Below are positions 13,031-25,028 of a DNA stretch of 64,000 nucleotides, piece after piece. Positions within the stretch are counted from its first letter, which is position 1; each line of letters starts with the position of its first letter. The notes under the pieces were generated by a model, which saw only the letters and a list, made by a program, of their open reading frames with translations, searched no databases and had not been told where the DNA came from. The position numbers and the translations under genes were made by a program. The stretch is from Anastatus disparis. Its lineage: Eukaryota; Arthropoda; Insecta; Hymenoptera; Eupelmidae. The stretch lies in assembly GCA_017163975.1 (NCBI GenBank), contig JAFFSR010000239.1:930001-994000 (forward strand), read 5' to 3'.

Positions 13031-13170
13031 TTTTTTTTTTCGTTGACGACGACGCTGAACGGCTGCTGCCACGTGGCTGTTACTTACTGCCTTGCTACAC
13101 CAACTGCTGCCTTATGCCCAGCTGTCGCGTGTGCATATTTCACGTTATTATGCGCGCGACGAGGTGAGAG
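13031..13170 (+). promoter_or_regulatory. GC-richer block with E-box palindrome
   Basis: High-complexity, GC-richer sequence. It contains the 10-bp palindrome GCCACGTGGC (13068-13077, core CACGTG) and a CAGCTG core (near 13120). It ends in GACGAG followed by GTGAGAG (GT at 13165), a donor-like site. It could be an enhancer or an alternative first exon. No core promoter element is clear. Confidence 0.2.
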
Positions 13171-13400
13171 AGAGAGAGAGGATCGTTGCACCTTAGATCG
13201 TTGAGCGCGTTCGAATAGAAAGTTCACTGCACTGCTGAGTATTACACCGATCGTGTCGTAAAAGCTTAGGAAATTGAGAGGGCGAGGAATCCTTCTTTTT
13301 TTATTCTTTTTGGATTTTTTATGGAGATTGAAGGGTTGCGTTTTTTCTTTCTTGGTTTAAGTGGACGAATAAGGGTTACATTGGAAAAGGGTAAATATTG

Positions 13401-16400
13401 GTTTGTTAATGATTTTGTTTTGATTTTTCATTGACAGCCAGTTATTTCAATGAATAACTCAATTACTTCTACTACAATATTTTTGTTTTTAATTTTTAAG
13501 ATTTTAGAAACTTTATCCTCCACAAATTTAATTGTAAAAAGCTAATAACGTATTTTTAGATGAATCAGATATAATCTTTCAAAACATTAATATTAAATGA
13601 AAGTTTTAGCATTTATTAAAAGTCTAGACAGCTAAATGAGTTTATATTCTGAATTGTCAGATTCACAAATGAAGTAAAGATATTTATATACATTTTAACA
13701 ATTCAACCGCTTATCAATAACGTGAATCTGTCTAAAATAAACGAAAAATTTCAGTAATTTTAATTATCATTAAAATAAAAAAAAAAAATTTTTATCAGCC
13801 AATCTAAATACAAGCGCTAGGATTTTATATATGCATTATAATTAAAGTTTATAGTTAGTCACCGATCAAATTTAATGGCTGGTGTCAACAGCTTGCGCGA
13901 GCTTGAAATTAAGGCAATAATTACCGTTGCATTTAAAAAAAAAATTAAAAATAAAAGAAAACACACACGACGTTTTAACATTAATAAATTCCTTCTATTC
14001 AATTAACAATACACACACATACGCCATAAGGCTTAATACTTAATTCTCCATCGGTTTTTCTTTTATAACCTACCGCGCGTTGTGAGCGTCAGTAGTAATT
14101 ACATCGCGTTTCGAAATTTCTCTCTCCCTCTTCTGCCTTATTTTTCATCTCTAGCTTTACTTTATATTATTTTTTTTCTCTTTCTCGATTTCCATCTAGC
14201 AACGCGCCTAATTACCGTCGCGTGAACGCGGGATAAGAGAGAGAGGTTATCATCCTCCCTTTCGTTTTTCCTTTTATCTTCACTTCGCTTCAATGCTTTT
14301 TTCGTCGTTGTCGTTTCTTTTTTCTCTTTTTTTCAAGCACGCTTTTATCGCGTTCTTTCTTGTAAGTGCGATTGTTTCTCACTGGTGCGCATACTACTTT
14401 TTTTTTAATTTTTTCATTTTTTGAGGGAGTTTACTCGTGCGCTATTATTTTGATGCGAGTATGTGTATACGAACGTTTGAGGATTCAAGGGCATGGAACA
14501 GACGACTATGTGCGTACGCGTTTTTTTGTACAATTATGAAAAAATTTTACGCAATAACGTTCTCTCGTTCTTTTAGCTTAAAAATGTTGTTTCAAGAGTT
14601 GCATTGTTAAATGTACAAAACGATAATGCGAATAAAGTAATATTAATTAATTGGGAAAATAAAAATTTAATGATTTTGCACGATGGTTTATTAACATATT
14701 TTAATGAATTGCAGCGAAATTAATCAAGCGAGAAACAATAATCAATTGTTAAGTTAAACTTGGGGAGGGAAGTTGCGTGTAATATTTGAAGCAATTTAAG
14801 TTCGACGATGATCGATTTCCGGTAACTTATTACAAAAGCTCTAATTGTATAGTATTGTAATTACAATTTATTCAACTATGAAGAATTATTTTTAAAATAT
14901 GGCAAAAAATAAAATAAATATGACTACTAAATTTTTTTTTTAATTAAAAGCTTTAATTATTTGAAATATATGAACATGTTTTCATATGATAATAACAGTT
15001 TCAATAGATTTTTTTACAAATATATATTTGAAATTTATTTTAATTTTGCATCATTTGAAAACAAAAAAAAAGCTTCATATTTTAGCATGAATTTAAATAA
15101 TTCCAGTTAGCACTGAAAACACAAGACAGCCGTCAAAATCTAAAAAAAGCCCATTCTTTATTCAAATCTATTCATATTTAATAAAAAAAAAGGAAAAAAA
15201 ATAAAATAAAAAAAAAGATCAATTTTCAAGAATCAACGTCAAATCCCTAAACCATCATCGAAAAAAATCCCTATGTTTTCCATAAATTTCAATAATTCGA
15301 ATATGTGCTGAAGGTATATACGTACACACGTGCGTATATAACGCGGCGCATCGAAAAAGTGCATAGCGCTCCAGAAAAATCTCTCTTTCCTTCTCTCTCT
15401 TTTTTAGCCCCTCCTTTCATCTAGATATACATTTTTACTTTTGCATCCCTCTGCTTTTTTGATGGGTTATAGCTAGTTCGTTCGAATGGAAGAACAAGCA
15501 TATACGTATATATATACATGCCACATGCCACACGGCTCTCATTAGTCTCTTTTTTTTCCAAAGGGAGGAAAAAGGAGACGAACATTATCGGCCGGAAGCA
15601 ACGGCACGCGCTTGCTGGCGCTCTCTTCTGTTCTTCTGTATGTGTTTATGTGTGTGTGTGTATTTTTTTTTAAGGTGACGCGTGCACGCTTCAGTATTTT
15701 TTTCTACTCTCTTATATATAAAGCGAGGGTGTATCAGGGATGAGAAGAGAAGTTTATTTTCGTAAAATTTAATAAGTTTGAATTGCTTGCAGTTTCTTGT
15801 TTTTCCTGTTTTCTAGGGCTCGATTTTTTTTTTAAGTTTAGGGAGGTATGCGTGTCTATGTGGTGCGTTTTATTTTCTATGCGCGGGGGAGTTTTACGTT
15901 GGGGTTACTTCGAGGTAATTAAAATTGCATTTTTTTCCTTCTCCTTTTCGAAGGGCGAGGGAGTTGTATACGGAAATCACGTATGAATTGAAAAGGCAGT
16001 TTAGTTTAAAAATTGATGTTTAAACGTTCGTTTTAGTTTGGAGAAAAGGGGGATTTTAAACAATATCAATTGATATAGACGTTTGAAATATTGTAATCGT
16101 AAAAGAAATCGAAGTTTATTTATTTTATGTCTTTTTAAATTAATTTCATTGATAGTCAAGACCATATTGTATATTAGTTTTATAAAGTTTATATATTTTG
16201 ATGCTGCTTTAGCATGGAACGTTAAATTTCTTTATTTGGCTATAAATTTTACTTTGAAAACTTTATATTATCCTTTTTGTACATTTCATAAATATTTCAT
16301 TTTTGTAATAGATTTTAAAAATTACATATTTTTTATAGAAAGAAAATACCAATTTTTCATTTACCATCTAAATGTTCGATGTTATTGTATATTTTTTCAT

Positions 16401-16468
16401 AGCACTCTCCGAATAGTCAGAGAAGTTACATACAGTGATTAACCACTTGCTTAAATATTCCGATGAAT
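13401..16468. other. AT-rich stretch with CG-containing blocks
   Basis: AT-rich sequence at 13400-14030, 14570-15300 and 15980-16450. Two CT/CG-richer blocks lie at 14040-14560 and 15300-15960. A complex segment around 13860-13935 includes GCTTGCGCGAGC and could be a conserved non-coding element, which cannot be tested here. No gene is supported. Confidence 0.45.
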
Positions 16469-16660
16469 GGTCGTCAGTGGCTCAGTCGGTAGAGTGATGG
16501 ATTCGTAATGTCGAGGACGAAAGTTCGAATCCCGCTCTAGGCCCATTGATACAAACATCACTGTTCATTATATGCTTTGTTTACAAACACACTGAAACGA
16601 CCTCCGTCACTAATTAGTATCGCAATGATAATACAAATACAGCGACGTTAAATAAAAAAA
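16469..16660 (+). mobile_element. tRNA-derived SINE, copy 1
   Basis: The element begins GGTCGTC and carries an RNA polymerase III A box TGGCTCAGTCGG (16478-16489) and a B box GTTCGAATCCC (16523-16533). The segment TTCGTAA between them resembles a tRNA anticodon loop with CGT, pointing to a threonine tRNA ancestor. The anticodon and T stems do not pair well, so this is not a working tRNA gene. A non-tRNA body follows and ends CAGCGACGTTAAATAAAA. A second copy at 63582-63780 aligns along the whole length, including the 3' end. No clear target-site duplication was found. It inserted in the sense orientation of the proposed intron. Confidence 0.85.
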
Positions 16661-17779
16661 ACAAAAATAATTGTGATAAAGATTCATATTATTTGGTATT
16701 TTAACTGAAAATTTCTTTTTTTACGGTTTGAATACAGATATTTAAAATTAGCATAGCTAAAATAAAAATTGGTCTTCAAATAATTTTGTTACGTGGACGT
16801 TGTTAAAAATAAAAAATAAAGGTGATGATTTTTAAAGCCCTTTCATTTTAAATTTAAACTTTCTGCGCCCGGAAAAGGAAATGTCTAATTTTATTCTTTT
16901 TTTCTTCTTTAAAAGCGCAATACAATTCATAAAGATACATAATTACTTCCTTTTCATAAGATTACGTCAAATAAACATTTTTCTCATCCACATTTAAAAA
17001 AATACTTATCATTCTGAAAAAAAGGAAAAAATTACAAAACGTACACACGTACGCATTTAACCAACTATTCGAAAAAAATACAATTGCGGTTTTAAAATTC
17101 GCCATAAGCGCGCAAAAAAAAGCAAAATACTTTGTTAACCTACAATTTACAATGTTCTCTTTAAAAAAAAAAGGAGAGACGAGAGAAAAAGAAAAGCAAC
17201 GATAACGTTATAGTGAGAAAGAGTAGTAATTATTTGCACCTAAAAAAAGAAGAAGAAGAAGAATGGAGAAAAATAAAAGAATAAAATAAAGACAAAATAA
17301 GCATCTGAGGCTCATTACGGCAACAAGGCCAAGGCTATGATGGCGTACATAAGAAGAGAATCGTGCTGCCACAACATTCATAATAGAAAAACATTCTGGC
17401 ATCGTCTTAACCTCTAAAATTAACTACACGCTAGAGAAAGATAGAATAAAGAAGAAGAAGAAGAAACGATGGTGCAAGTTTCCGTTCTCTTTTATGAGCC
17501 CATAGTACACCGGGCCCTTGTGATTTTACCTTCTTTTTTTTACCTTTATATTCTAGTACATTTTCCTTCCTTTCGCGCCTTCCGATTCTTTTATTTCTTT
17601 TTCTTCTTTTTCTTCTCTTTAAAAACTTTAGTCTTTAGCAGCTGGTGAAATCTTTGAGTTATGTATTGGGCTATTGTATTTAGTATAACGATGACTGAGA
17701 GAGAAATAGAGGAGAGAGTCGACCTCGAGATTAGAACTTTAAACATATAATTGCAAAATAATGTGACAAACTTCCTTTT

Positions 17780-17802
17780 AAAAAAAAAAAAAAAAAAAAA
17801 AA
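17780..17802. repeat. Poly(A) run, 23 nt
   Basis: A homopolymer without a recognisable retroelement body upstream, so it is treated as a simple repeat and not as a retroposon tail. Confidence 0.9.
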
Positions 17803-19667
17803 GACAACGAAAAAAGGTAGTGCAGGTATAAATGCTTCACTAGGTTAGAAAAGATAATGCTAAAAGGTGAAATTGGCAATGAGGATGATTTATAAAGGCT
17901 GTATATATTCGTTTTTACTGGTGGCTCAATTTATATATTCCACCTGTAAACTCTTGTTCGAATGTACATAACTTTCGAAAATGATTTATAATTGCTTTAT
18001 GGAGCAACGAGTTCGGCTGTATGGTTGTGCTTAATATTTTTATTGGTTTTTAAGATATTTTTATTATTTGTTTGTAAATTACGATACAAGCGTTTCTTTT
18101 CGATTGGTTAATTGAGCTACTGTTTTTTTTAATAACTGAAAAACAAAAATTTAATTTTGTTTCAATATTTGGTTAAGTGATTATGTTCAAAATTATTTCT
18201 TTATGCTTAATAAATCATTTAATTCTTCGAACGATTGATTCATTTATGTACACTGAGAAAAGTATGTGGTTGACTTGAACGTTTTCGTATATTTAATCTT
18301 TTTTTATTCAAATAATTGACACAAATATCGTGTGTTAACTGTTGACATACGTATATGTTTGGCTTACTTTGCAATTGAATGACAGATATAGAATTATTTG
18401 ACAAACTATAAACGTTTGAAAATAGATTTTTTAAACAATATTTTTATTTTAAAAATATATTGATATGAAAAAATAAGGATATGTCAATACCTATATATCA
18501 AAAGTAGTATTAATATGTAAAGAATATCAAATTTTAAAGTTATAACGAAGATGCTTTCTTTAGTTTTAATTGCCTCGTTATTGTAACTATTATTATATAT
18601 CATATTTAACGTAAAAATACAAATTAATTTTTTTTTATTTTATATTTCAATAATTAATATTTCATATTTTCCTGAAATTTATTTTCTTTTATTGAAATTC
18701 AGAAAAAAAGTGATTCATAGTAAGTAAAATTGAAAATCAGATATCGTATAAGAATCACAAACTCTTAGCAAAGTATTTTTATAAAATCCTTAAACTTAAG
18801 CGCTTGCATAAACACGGTATAAGAAAAGATACCTAAATAAGATTTTAAAAATACTGGCTTATAAGTTAGCTTCTATTTTTTGAAAAAAGAAATTTTCCAA
18901 GTATCCCTTTAAAAAGTTAACTTCCTTGATCCTCAAAAAAAGCGACTTTATTCACTTTTTTTATTTTAAAAGCCAACACCTACGTAAGCAAAAGCTAACA
19001 CGTCACCTTAGAAAATTGTTTAAAAAAAGAAAAATAAAGAGCAGCCAAGAAAGAAAAACAACCCCTCGAAAAATCTTTCTTGTAGAAAATAAAAGAGAGA
19101 GAAAAAAAATATAAATAAACTGCAACATCACTGCGCTGTAAAAAAAGTTTTTTTTATTCCTTCTTCTTAGCTTTAGGTTCGTTTTCAGCTGAAAACCTGC
19201 TCTCTTGTAACGTGTCTACCTGGTCTCTCTCTCTCCTTTTTTTTCCTGCTCTCCCTACCTCTCCTTTCTCTCATGAATCGTATAGTGCACATGCACGATA
19301 TACAGAAACTTTGGCCTAAGCGCGGCTTGTCTCATACATAGACATACATATATATGTACATTACATGGAGCGAAAAGAGATAGAACGAGAGAAAGAGAGA
19401 AAGAATGATTTTCAAAGCGTCGACAGATGGCCTCGTATACGCTCGTTCCTCTCTCTCTCGCTCGCTGTATATACTTTTAGGTATGCCGGTGTTCAAAACG
19501 CCAGCCTCCTCTCTCGCTCTATCGTTGACTATACTTCAGTCGGCTCTTACGCGCCTTCTTATGCGCACACATAACGTTGGGATTTTGCCGTTTTTTTTCT
19601 TCGTGTTTTATCGTTACACGTCTAAGCAAGACATATAATATTTTATGTGATTAGACGTTGGATTTTT

Positions 19668-19679
19668 GTGCGCGCGCGC
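19668..19679. repeat. Alternating GTGCGCGCGCGC tract
   Basis: A twelve-base alternating purine-pyrimidine run with Z-DNA potential in an otherwise AT-rich setting. A similar tract is at 23009-23020. Confidence 0.85.
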
Positions 19680-20086
19680 TTTTTTTCTCTTAACAAATGA
19701 ATAATTTTAAAAAATTTTCTAAAAGAAAGTGACAATAATTTTAAAATTTTTAATTATGTGTGATACTTGGATGTTGTACGGTGACAAGCCGGTTTATTGT
19801 AACAGTGAGTGCAAAGTGCTAAGATCAGTTATTATGTTGCACAGATGTTGAATAGAAGCATTAATACTTTGTGTGTCTCTCTGTGCGACTTAGATTGTAT
19901 TCTCAACGAAACAACATCGTTTTTTCTCCTACTACATACTTCCAACTTCAAGACGCGTGTCGCGGTGAATATCGCATTACGCCTCTTAAAGGAACGGAGG
20001 ATTTTTTTTTTAGAGAAAAGCTGGAGTTCTTGAAAATAAATTGACGGGTGAGTGCCGACAGGATGTGTGTATAAATATATATAAAA

Positions 20087-20102
20087 TGTGTGTGTGTGTG
20101 TG
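20087..20102. repeat. (TG)n microsatellite
   Basis: Eight TG units. Confidence 0.9.
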
Positions 20103-21745
20103 TTTGGGTTTTAAATAGTTTATTTGGGATGTAACTAGAAAAGACGAAGATTGGAAAAATTTTTCATGTTAGCAGATGATTTCTTGTTCTTGGTACTAAG
20201 ATGGAAAAATAGCTTGATGGATGATAATCAGATGTTAGTTAGCGGGCTTTTAAAATGAAATTTTTTAAATTTACAGATGTGGGTTTAGAAAAAAAAGAAA
20301 TTTTTTATTTTTTTGGTTTATAAGATTTTATTTTAATCGAATAAGTTTTTATTACGCTATACAAAATCGATAAAAGTTTTTTACATTGTGTACAATGAGT
20401 ACAATATTTTTGAAAATATTTTTCTTTTTTTTTCATTCTTGTTTTGAAAAATTGCTGGAGAATCTCACATGGAAAATGAAAAAAGTTTACAAATTCCAAA
20501 ACAATTCTTTTTCATACTCAAAGACTATCATTTTTATAAAACAGTTATAAATATTGAAAAATTTTTTTGTACATTTATCCGTAGCTTCAGTTTATATAGT
20601 TTTAACAATTTAATAAAAAAAACTAGCATAATAATAATAATAATAACATGTTACCCAAACTAACTGTTTTCACGTGATAATTTGAAAAAATAAATCTAAA
20701 AGGTTGACAGTTGCTTTCGAAAATTTCATTAATTTCGACCTTTTTTTTCATCCCAATAATAATCTATTTACGAAAAAAAACAGCTTTACTGTTATTTTTA
20801 ATATTTTTCAACTGTACACGATATTTACGTCTGATTTAATTTTAAAGAAACAACATACACACATGCACACACGTACTTACCGGACTGGCTGCTAGTTTTG
20901 GAATTCTAGAATTTTTTTTTCTTTCTTTTTTTTTTACTTCACGCTTAACAGTTATAACGGCGATATAACCACGTTGAAAGCACGCACAGTCTATAGCGCC
21001 AAGCGTCGTTAGTTTTACTTCTAACTCTTTTAAACGTTCTTATTACTTGTTTCACAAAAAAGTAGTGTGTGATTTTTTTCTTTCTTTAAATTTTGTAGAA
21101 CAAAAAAAAAGGAATGTTTTCCTCGAATTGCTTGGGTGACTTGAAACTTGGAATTGTAATTAAAATTAATCTTTTTTTTTCAAATAAAACGTGATTTTTT
21201 CATGTATAAATTTATGTGTACATTATTTCAATTAATTTGTCCAACAAAGAGTATGACAAAACAATTATTTGTTTATTCTTCAAGAAAGTATGTTATCTGG
21301 TTAATACGAGCGTTAGTTTCAAAGAAAGTTGAGTCAAGTTTAAATTCTTAGATAAACATCGCATCGACTAATACATATAATATTTAATTTAAATCCTCCG
21401 GTAATAAATGAGCAATCGGTTTATTAATAAATTGAAAAAGTAGAACGCGGATATGATTTAAAATAGCTTTGCGTATGAATTACGCGTATCAAAGCGTTGT
21501 TTACGTTAACTCCGGTATTCATAATTTAGAAATTTAATTTTTATTTTTTCATGTTCAGCCGTTTTCAAATGTATATAATATATAATGAGAAGTTTTAATT
21601 TAAATGGCAGTCGCATGATGTATCTATGAACGATAGACTTCTCTTTCATTTCCATAAAAAACCAATTACTTCGAACTAATTGCTATGCTTAAATATACTA
21701 AATGTCGATTCATCGTTCGGAATAACTTATCAACGAAACATTATT

Positions 21746-21765
21746 AAAAAAAAAAAAAAAAAAAA
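21746..21765. repeat. Poly(A) run, 20 nt
   Basis: A homopolymer in AT-rich sequence; no attached mobile element is recognised. Confidence 0.9.
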
Positions 21766-23008
21766 TTGTACAGCCGTTCAATTTTAAAACATTGTATCAA
21801 AGATATTTTATTATATAGTCAGTGAATGTTGAGAAAAAAAAGGTTAAGTTGAAAAAATAAAAAAAAAATCTCAACAGTGATAAGACCAAGTCCTCTTCTT
21901 CTTCTCGATTCAATTTGAAGCGCCAATATTGATAAAGTACGAAGAAGAGAATAAAAAAAAATAAATAAAAAAAAAGGTTAAGTATATACACGCTCTCGCG
22001 CCGCGGGAAATAATAATGAAAGTCCATTGTGGTGCCAGAGTATATACGCGAAATGAGAGAGAGTGAGTCAAATTAGTCAATAGGACCAGAGAAGGCTATG
22101 GTCTTAGGCGGACAAATATTTGAGAACTCTTATTCTTCTTGTCAAAAAGAAGAAGATTCTTTTTCGAACGATGAGAAGCAAAAAAAGAAAAATTACTCAA
22201 GAGACGCGCAACGTAATCTTCTTCTTCTTTAACCATTTTTTTTATTTTGCACTTGTAAAAGGAACTTTTCTCGCGTTGACTGAAAGAAAAAAAAATTCCT
22301 TCTTAACGTTTTCCGCTTTCTTTTCTATGCACGTAAGTTACAAGTGTTTTCAATTGTTGAATATAATTATTCGTCGGAAAATATAATTATATTCCGCGGA
22401 GGCATGTAAAAAGATTTAATAACATACAAGACGTACGGTACGTACATCTATATTTCAAAGGGGGTAAAGAAATTCTTTTTTACTTTAAAGAAAAAGTCAT
22501 ATGTAAAAGGGCCAAGTTGCTCTTTGCTTATATGTGTAATCAAAAGAAATTATGAGAGTCTATTCATAATGTTACGTTATTTTTTTTCTCTTTTTTACGA
22601 AAGAAATTTTAATCTGTTTAATTGTACGAAAGGAAGCGTTCTTTAGGTGTCCCCATAAAAATTTTAATAGTCTAATTACTTACTATGTAACATTTTCATT
22701 TGAAAGAAAAAAGTTGTATAAGCATTTTTTTTCATTAAAATTATAATATTTTATGAATAAAATATAAATGTTGAATGAAATTCGTGTGCTAAATAAGATT
22801 ATATATTGAAATTCACATTAATTGAATTGAGATGATATATTAATGTTAAATTGCAATGATCCTGGTATAATTCTTAATCATACTGTAGCACTTAGATATT
22901 CATAAAACTTGGACTAGCAGTATTCCATTGAAACAATAAATCTTACTGAAAATCGAATGCACCGATATGAAAATCCTTGAAATCCGGCGCAAAGATAGGA
23001 GCGTTCTC

Positions 23009-23020
23009 TCGCGCGCGCGA
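23009..23020. repeat. CG-alternating palindrome
   Basis: TCGCGCGCGCGA is a perfect 12-bp palindrome with Z-DNA potential. Confidence 0.85.
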
Positions 23021-24130
23021 ACCGCTATATACGTTTATGGAATAGGAAGGAAGGAACGGAGAGAAAAAGAGAGAGAGAAAGACCCTGGCATGACTAATTA
23101 CCGACATAGCGAAGGGAAGTATCCGTATTGGGAACAAGCGAGATAGTTCTATATATATATAGTGCTGGTATAGGTGAGGGTAATAGTTGAGTATCCCCCT
23201 CATCGAACGTATTACCGATACCGAAACTTGCTGCTACTGCTGCTGCTTGCTTGCATGCTTGCTACTACTACTGCACCTACTAGATATTAATCGATGCTGC
23301 TGCCGAAAGCACGTTTGAGCTATCGATCTCTCTCTTGTTCTCTCTTCTACCTACAATTTACTATATGTGTGTACCAGTTAGATTTTACCTTAGAGTACCT
23401 ATATACACGAACAAATTTCTCCTTCAGTGAACATACATACACATATACACATACACGCATCGCTCGTACACATACGTTTATACGCAGACGCACATAAATA
23501 TATGTATATGTGTACATACGACTTGCAAGGGTGCACAAAGTAATTACCTGGTTTCAAGTGGAGAGAGACAGCGGATACCAGGCATCTTCTATGACATTCT
23601 CGCGCAAGTAAGCACTTGGTTGAATCCATATTGATAGGCACTTTCATTTAGTAACGATCCATTAAGGGAGGAACGTAAGAGTGACTGAAAAGCTTCTCTT
23701 TTTTTCTAAAGTATTGATAGGCTGCCAACTGTCTGGCAACACGCATTGGAAAACGTATTTCACGTATGCGTATGTATCTACAACGAGACCCTTCCACTTT
23801 TTGAATCCCTTGATTTGTCTGTTAGCCAGTTTCCGAACACGATATATACCGTGTATGTTTGCTGATTTTTTACTCCTCGTTATAGGTCCTTCCCTTTTTT
23901 TTCATGTATTGCGAAAGACCCTCGGTAAGCTTATCCATTGAGGGGTTCTCGCATCCTTTATTATAGCATTACGAATGAGTAGAGCTTAATTTGATTTCGA
24001 GTGTATATATACCTTTTGATTTTTTTATCATTCCTCTTTCTGAGCGTTTTGCCTTTTTTTGATACGCGTGGGTGAAATTTAGTTCCTTCTCTGCAATTCA
24101 ATGATTAGATTCCTTTGTTTGGTCCTTCGT

Positions 24131-24155
24131 TCTTTTGTTTTTTTTCTAGGTGTAT
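24131..24155 (+). other. Weak possible recursive splice site
   Basis: A long T-rich tract and TTTCTAG end at 24149, followed directly by GTGTAT. The acceptor half is strong. The donor half lacks G at +5, and no strong donor follows within about 100 nt. The position is near the middle between sites 1 and 2 (15.2 kb and 14.4 kb), which is why it is kept. Confidence 0.15.
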
Positions 24156-24519
24156 TCAGGGATGAGAATAAGAGTTGATTGGCATTCTACTACGATAATG
24201 AATTGTTTTTAATCGGTTAAAGAAATGTAATGGACGTTTTTGCAGTAGCACATGATGCATTAGTTCTTGTTCTGGATTTCTTGATTAATCGTAATGCAAG
24301 TTCGTTTTTAGGAACCGTTAATGTGAATTTATTCGCAGGTTACGTATTATAAGGATAAATGGAGACAAAGAAAATTTGAATGATAAATAAAAAATTTAGA
24401 AATATAACATTGATGTCTATAGACAGTCATAAAAAAAGTTAACATTTGTTACGGATTATTGGCATGTAGCTAAATATGTTGATTGATAGACGGAATCGAG
24501 CGACGATATCCGAAATTCA

Positions 24520-24540
24520 GACACCCATACATAGGGTGTC
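24520..24540. repeat. Short perfect inverted repeat
   Basis: GACACCC (24520-24526) and GGGTGTC (24534-24540) form a 7-bp stem around a 7-nt loop. It is too short to be a microRNA precursor. There is no U-run, so it is not a bacterial-type terminator. Confidence 0.7.
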
Positions 24541-25010
24541 GAGCGATAGTTCGCTAAAATATTTACCTATAGCTCCATATCCTTGTAAACGGCGATGTCA
24601 GAACCACTTGATTAATGTCATCAACACGCATCTCTACAGCGAAAACAAGCATATAACGCGTCTGTTTCTAAAATATTCCTATCCTCCCCCCGTCTACGGC
24701 GACATCAAATATGCACCCACGCGTTTCATCAAATCCACCAGCTATAGTAGAAGTTAGAAAATTTTTAGAGGGTGTATATAACGTAAGAGCTTAAAAATGC
24801 ATCACCCAAACGTTATATAGGTCATCATTAATAAACGTCAAAGCCAATAGAGCTTGAACATAAAAAATAGAAAAAGCTTATACTCTTTACTCATCACTAT
24901 CGTTCTTTGCATATATATTCAGTTAACGGCTAATTATCCAGTGCAAATACCAAGGATACGTGCTACGGGTTTAATAAGGAAATCCCGGGTGCTTTACCAA
25001 TATCGTTAGT

Positions 25011-25028
25011 AGCAGCAGCAGCAGCAGC
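25011..25028. repeat. (AGC)n microsatellite
   Basis: Six AGC units, similar to the array at 10176. Confidence 0.9.

Larger units (their letters stand above)
9008..13400. other. Microsatellite-rich intronic stretch
   Basis: AT-rich at 9010-9200 and 10380-11000. A GC-richer, repeat-rich part lies at 9230-10380, with several GA runs, an ACG array and an AGC array. The 11000-12350 part is mixed, with CT/GA tracts. A 3' splice-like signal ends at 12378. The block 12890-13260 is GC-rich, with an E-box palindrome. No gene is supported. Confidence 0.5.
16661..24149. other. Mosaic AT-rich / GA-CT-rich stretch
   Basis: AT-rich blocks at 16661-17150, 17750-19100, 19690-20900, 21100-21800 and 22560-22950. 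GC-richer blocks with GA/CT tracts lie at 17160-17720, 19190-19680, 21980-22450 and 22960-24150. The last contains GCT/ACT triplets at 23229-23275 and TATG/TACA-rich simple sequence near 23420-23520. Isolated donor-like sites occur (for example GTAAGTT at 22333), but no acceptor-donor pair frames a credible exon. Confidence 0.45.

Noticed and set aside
16469..16545. Functional tRNA-Thr(CGT) gene
   Set aside because: Boxes A and B are good, but the anticodon, T and acceptor stems do not pair, and a second copy shows it to be part of a SINE.
17780..17802. Poly(A) tail of a retroposed gene
   Set aside because: No transcript-like body or target-site duplication precedes it.
20866..20885. Minus-strand donor-like site (GTAAGTACGTG in reverse)
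   Set aside because: A strong donor match, but no pyrimidine tract or acceptor pairs with it on the minus strand and no exon is recognisable.
24476..24757. 93-codon plus-strand open frame in complex sequence
   Set aside because: The composition is less biased than other frames, but there is no recognisable motif, no splice framing and no start context beyond an ATG. Kept only as a complex block.
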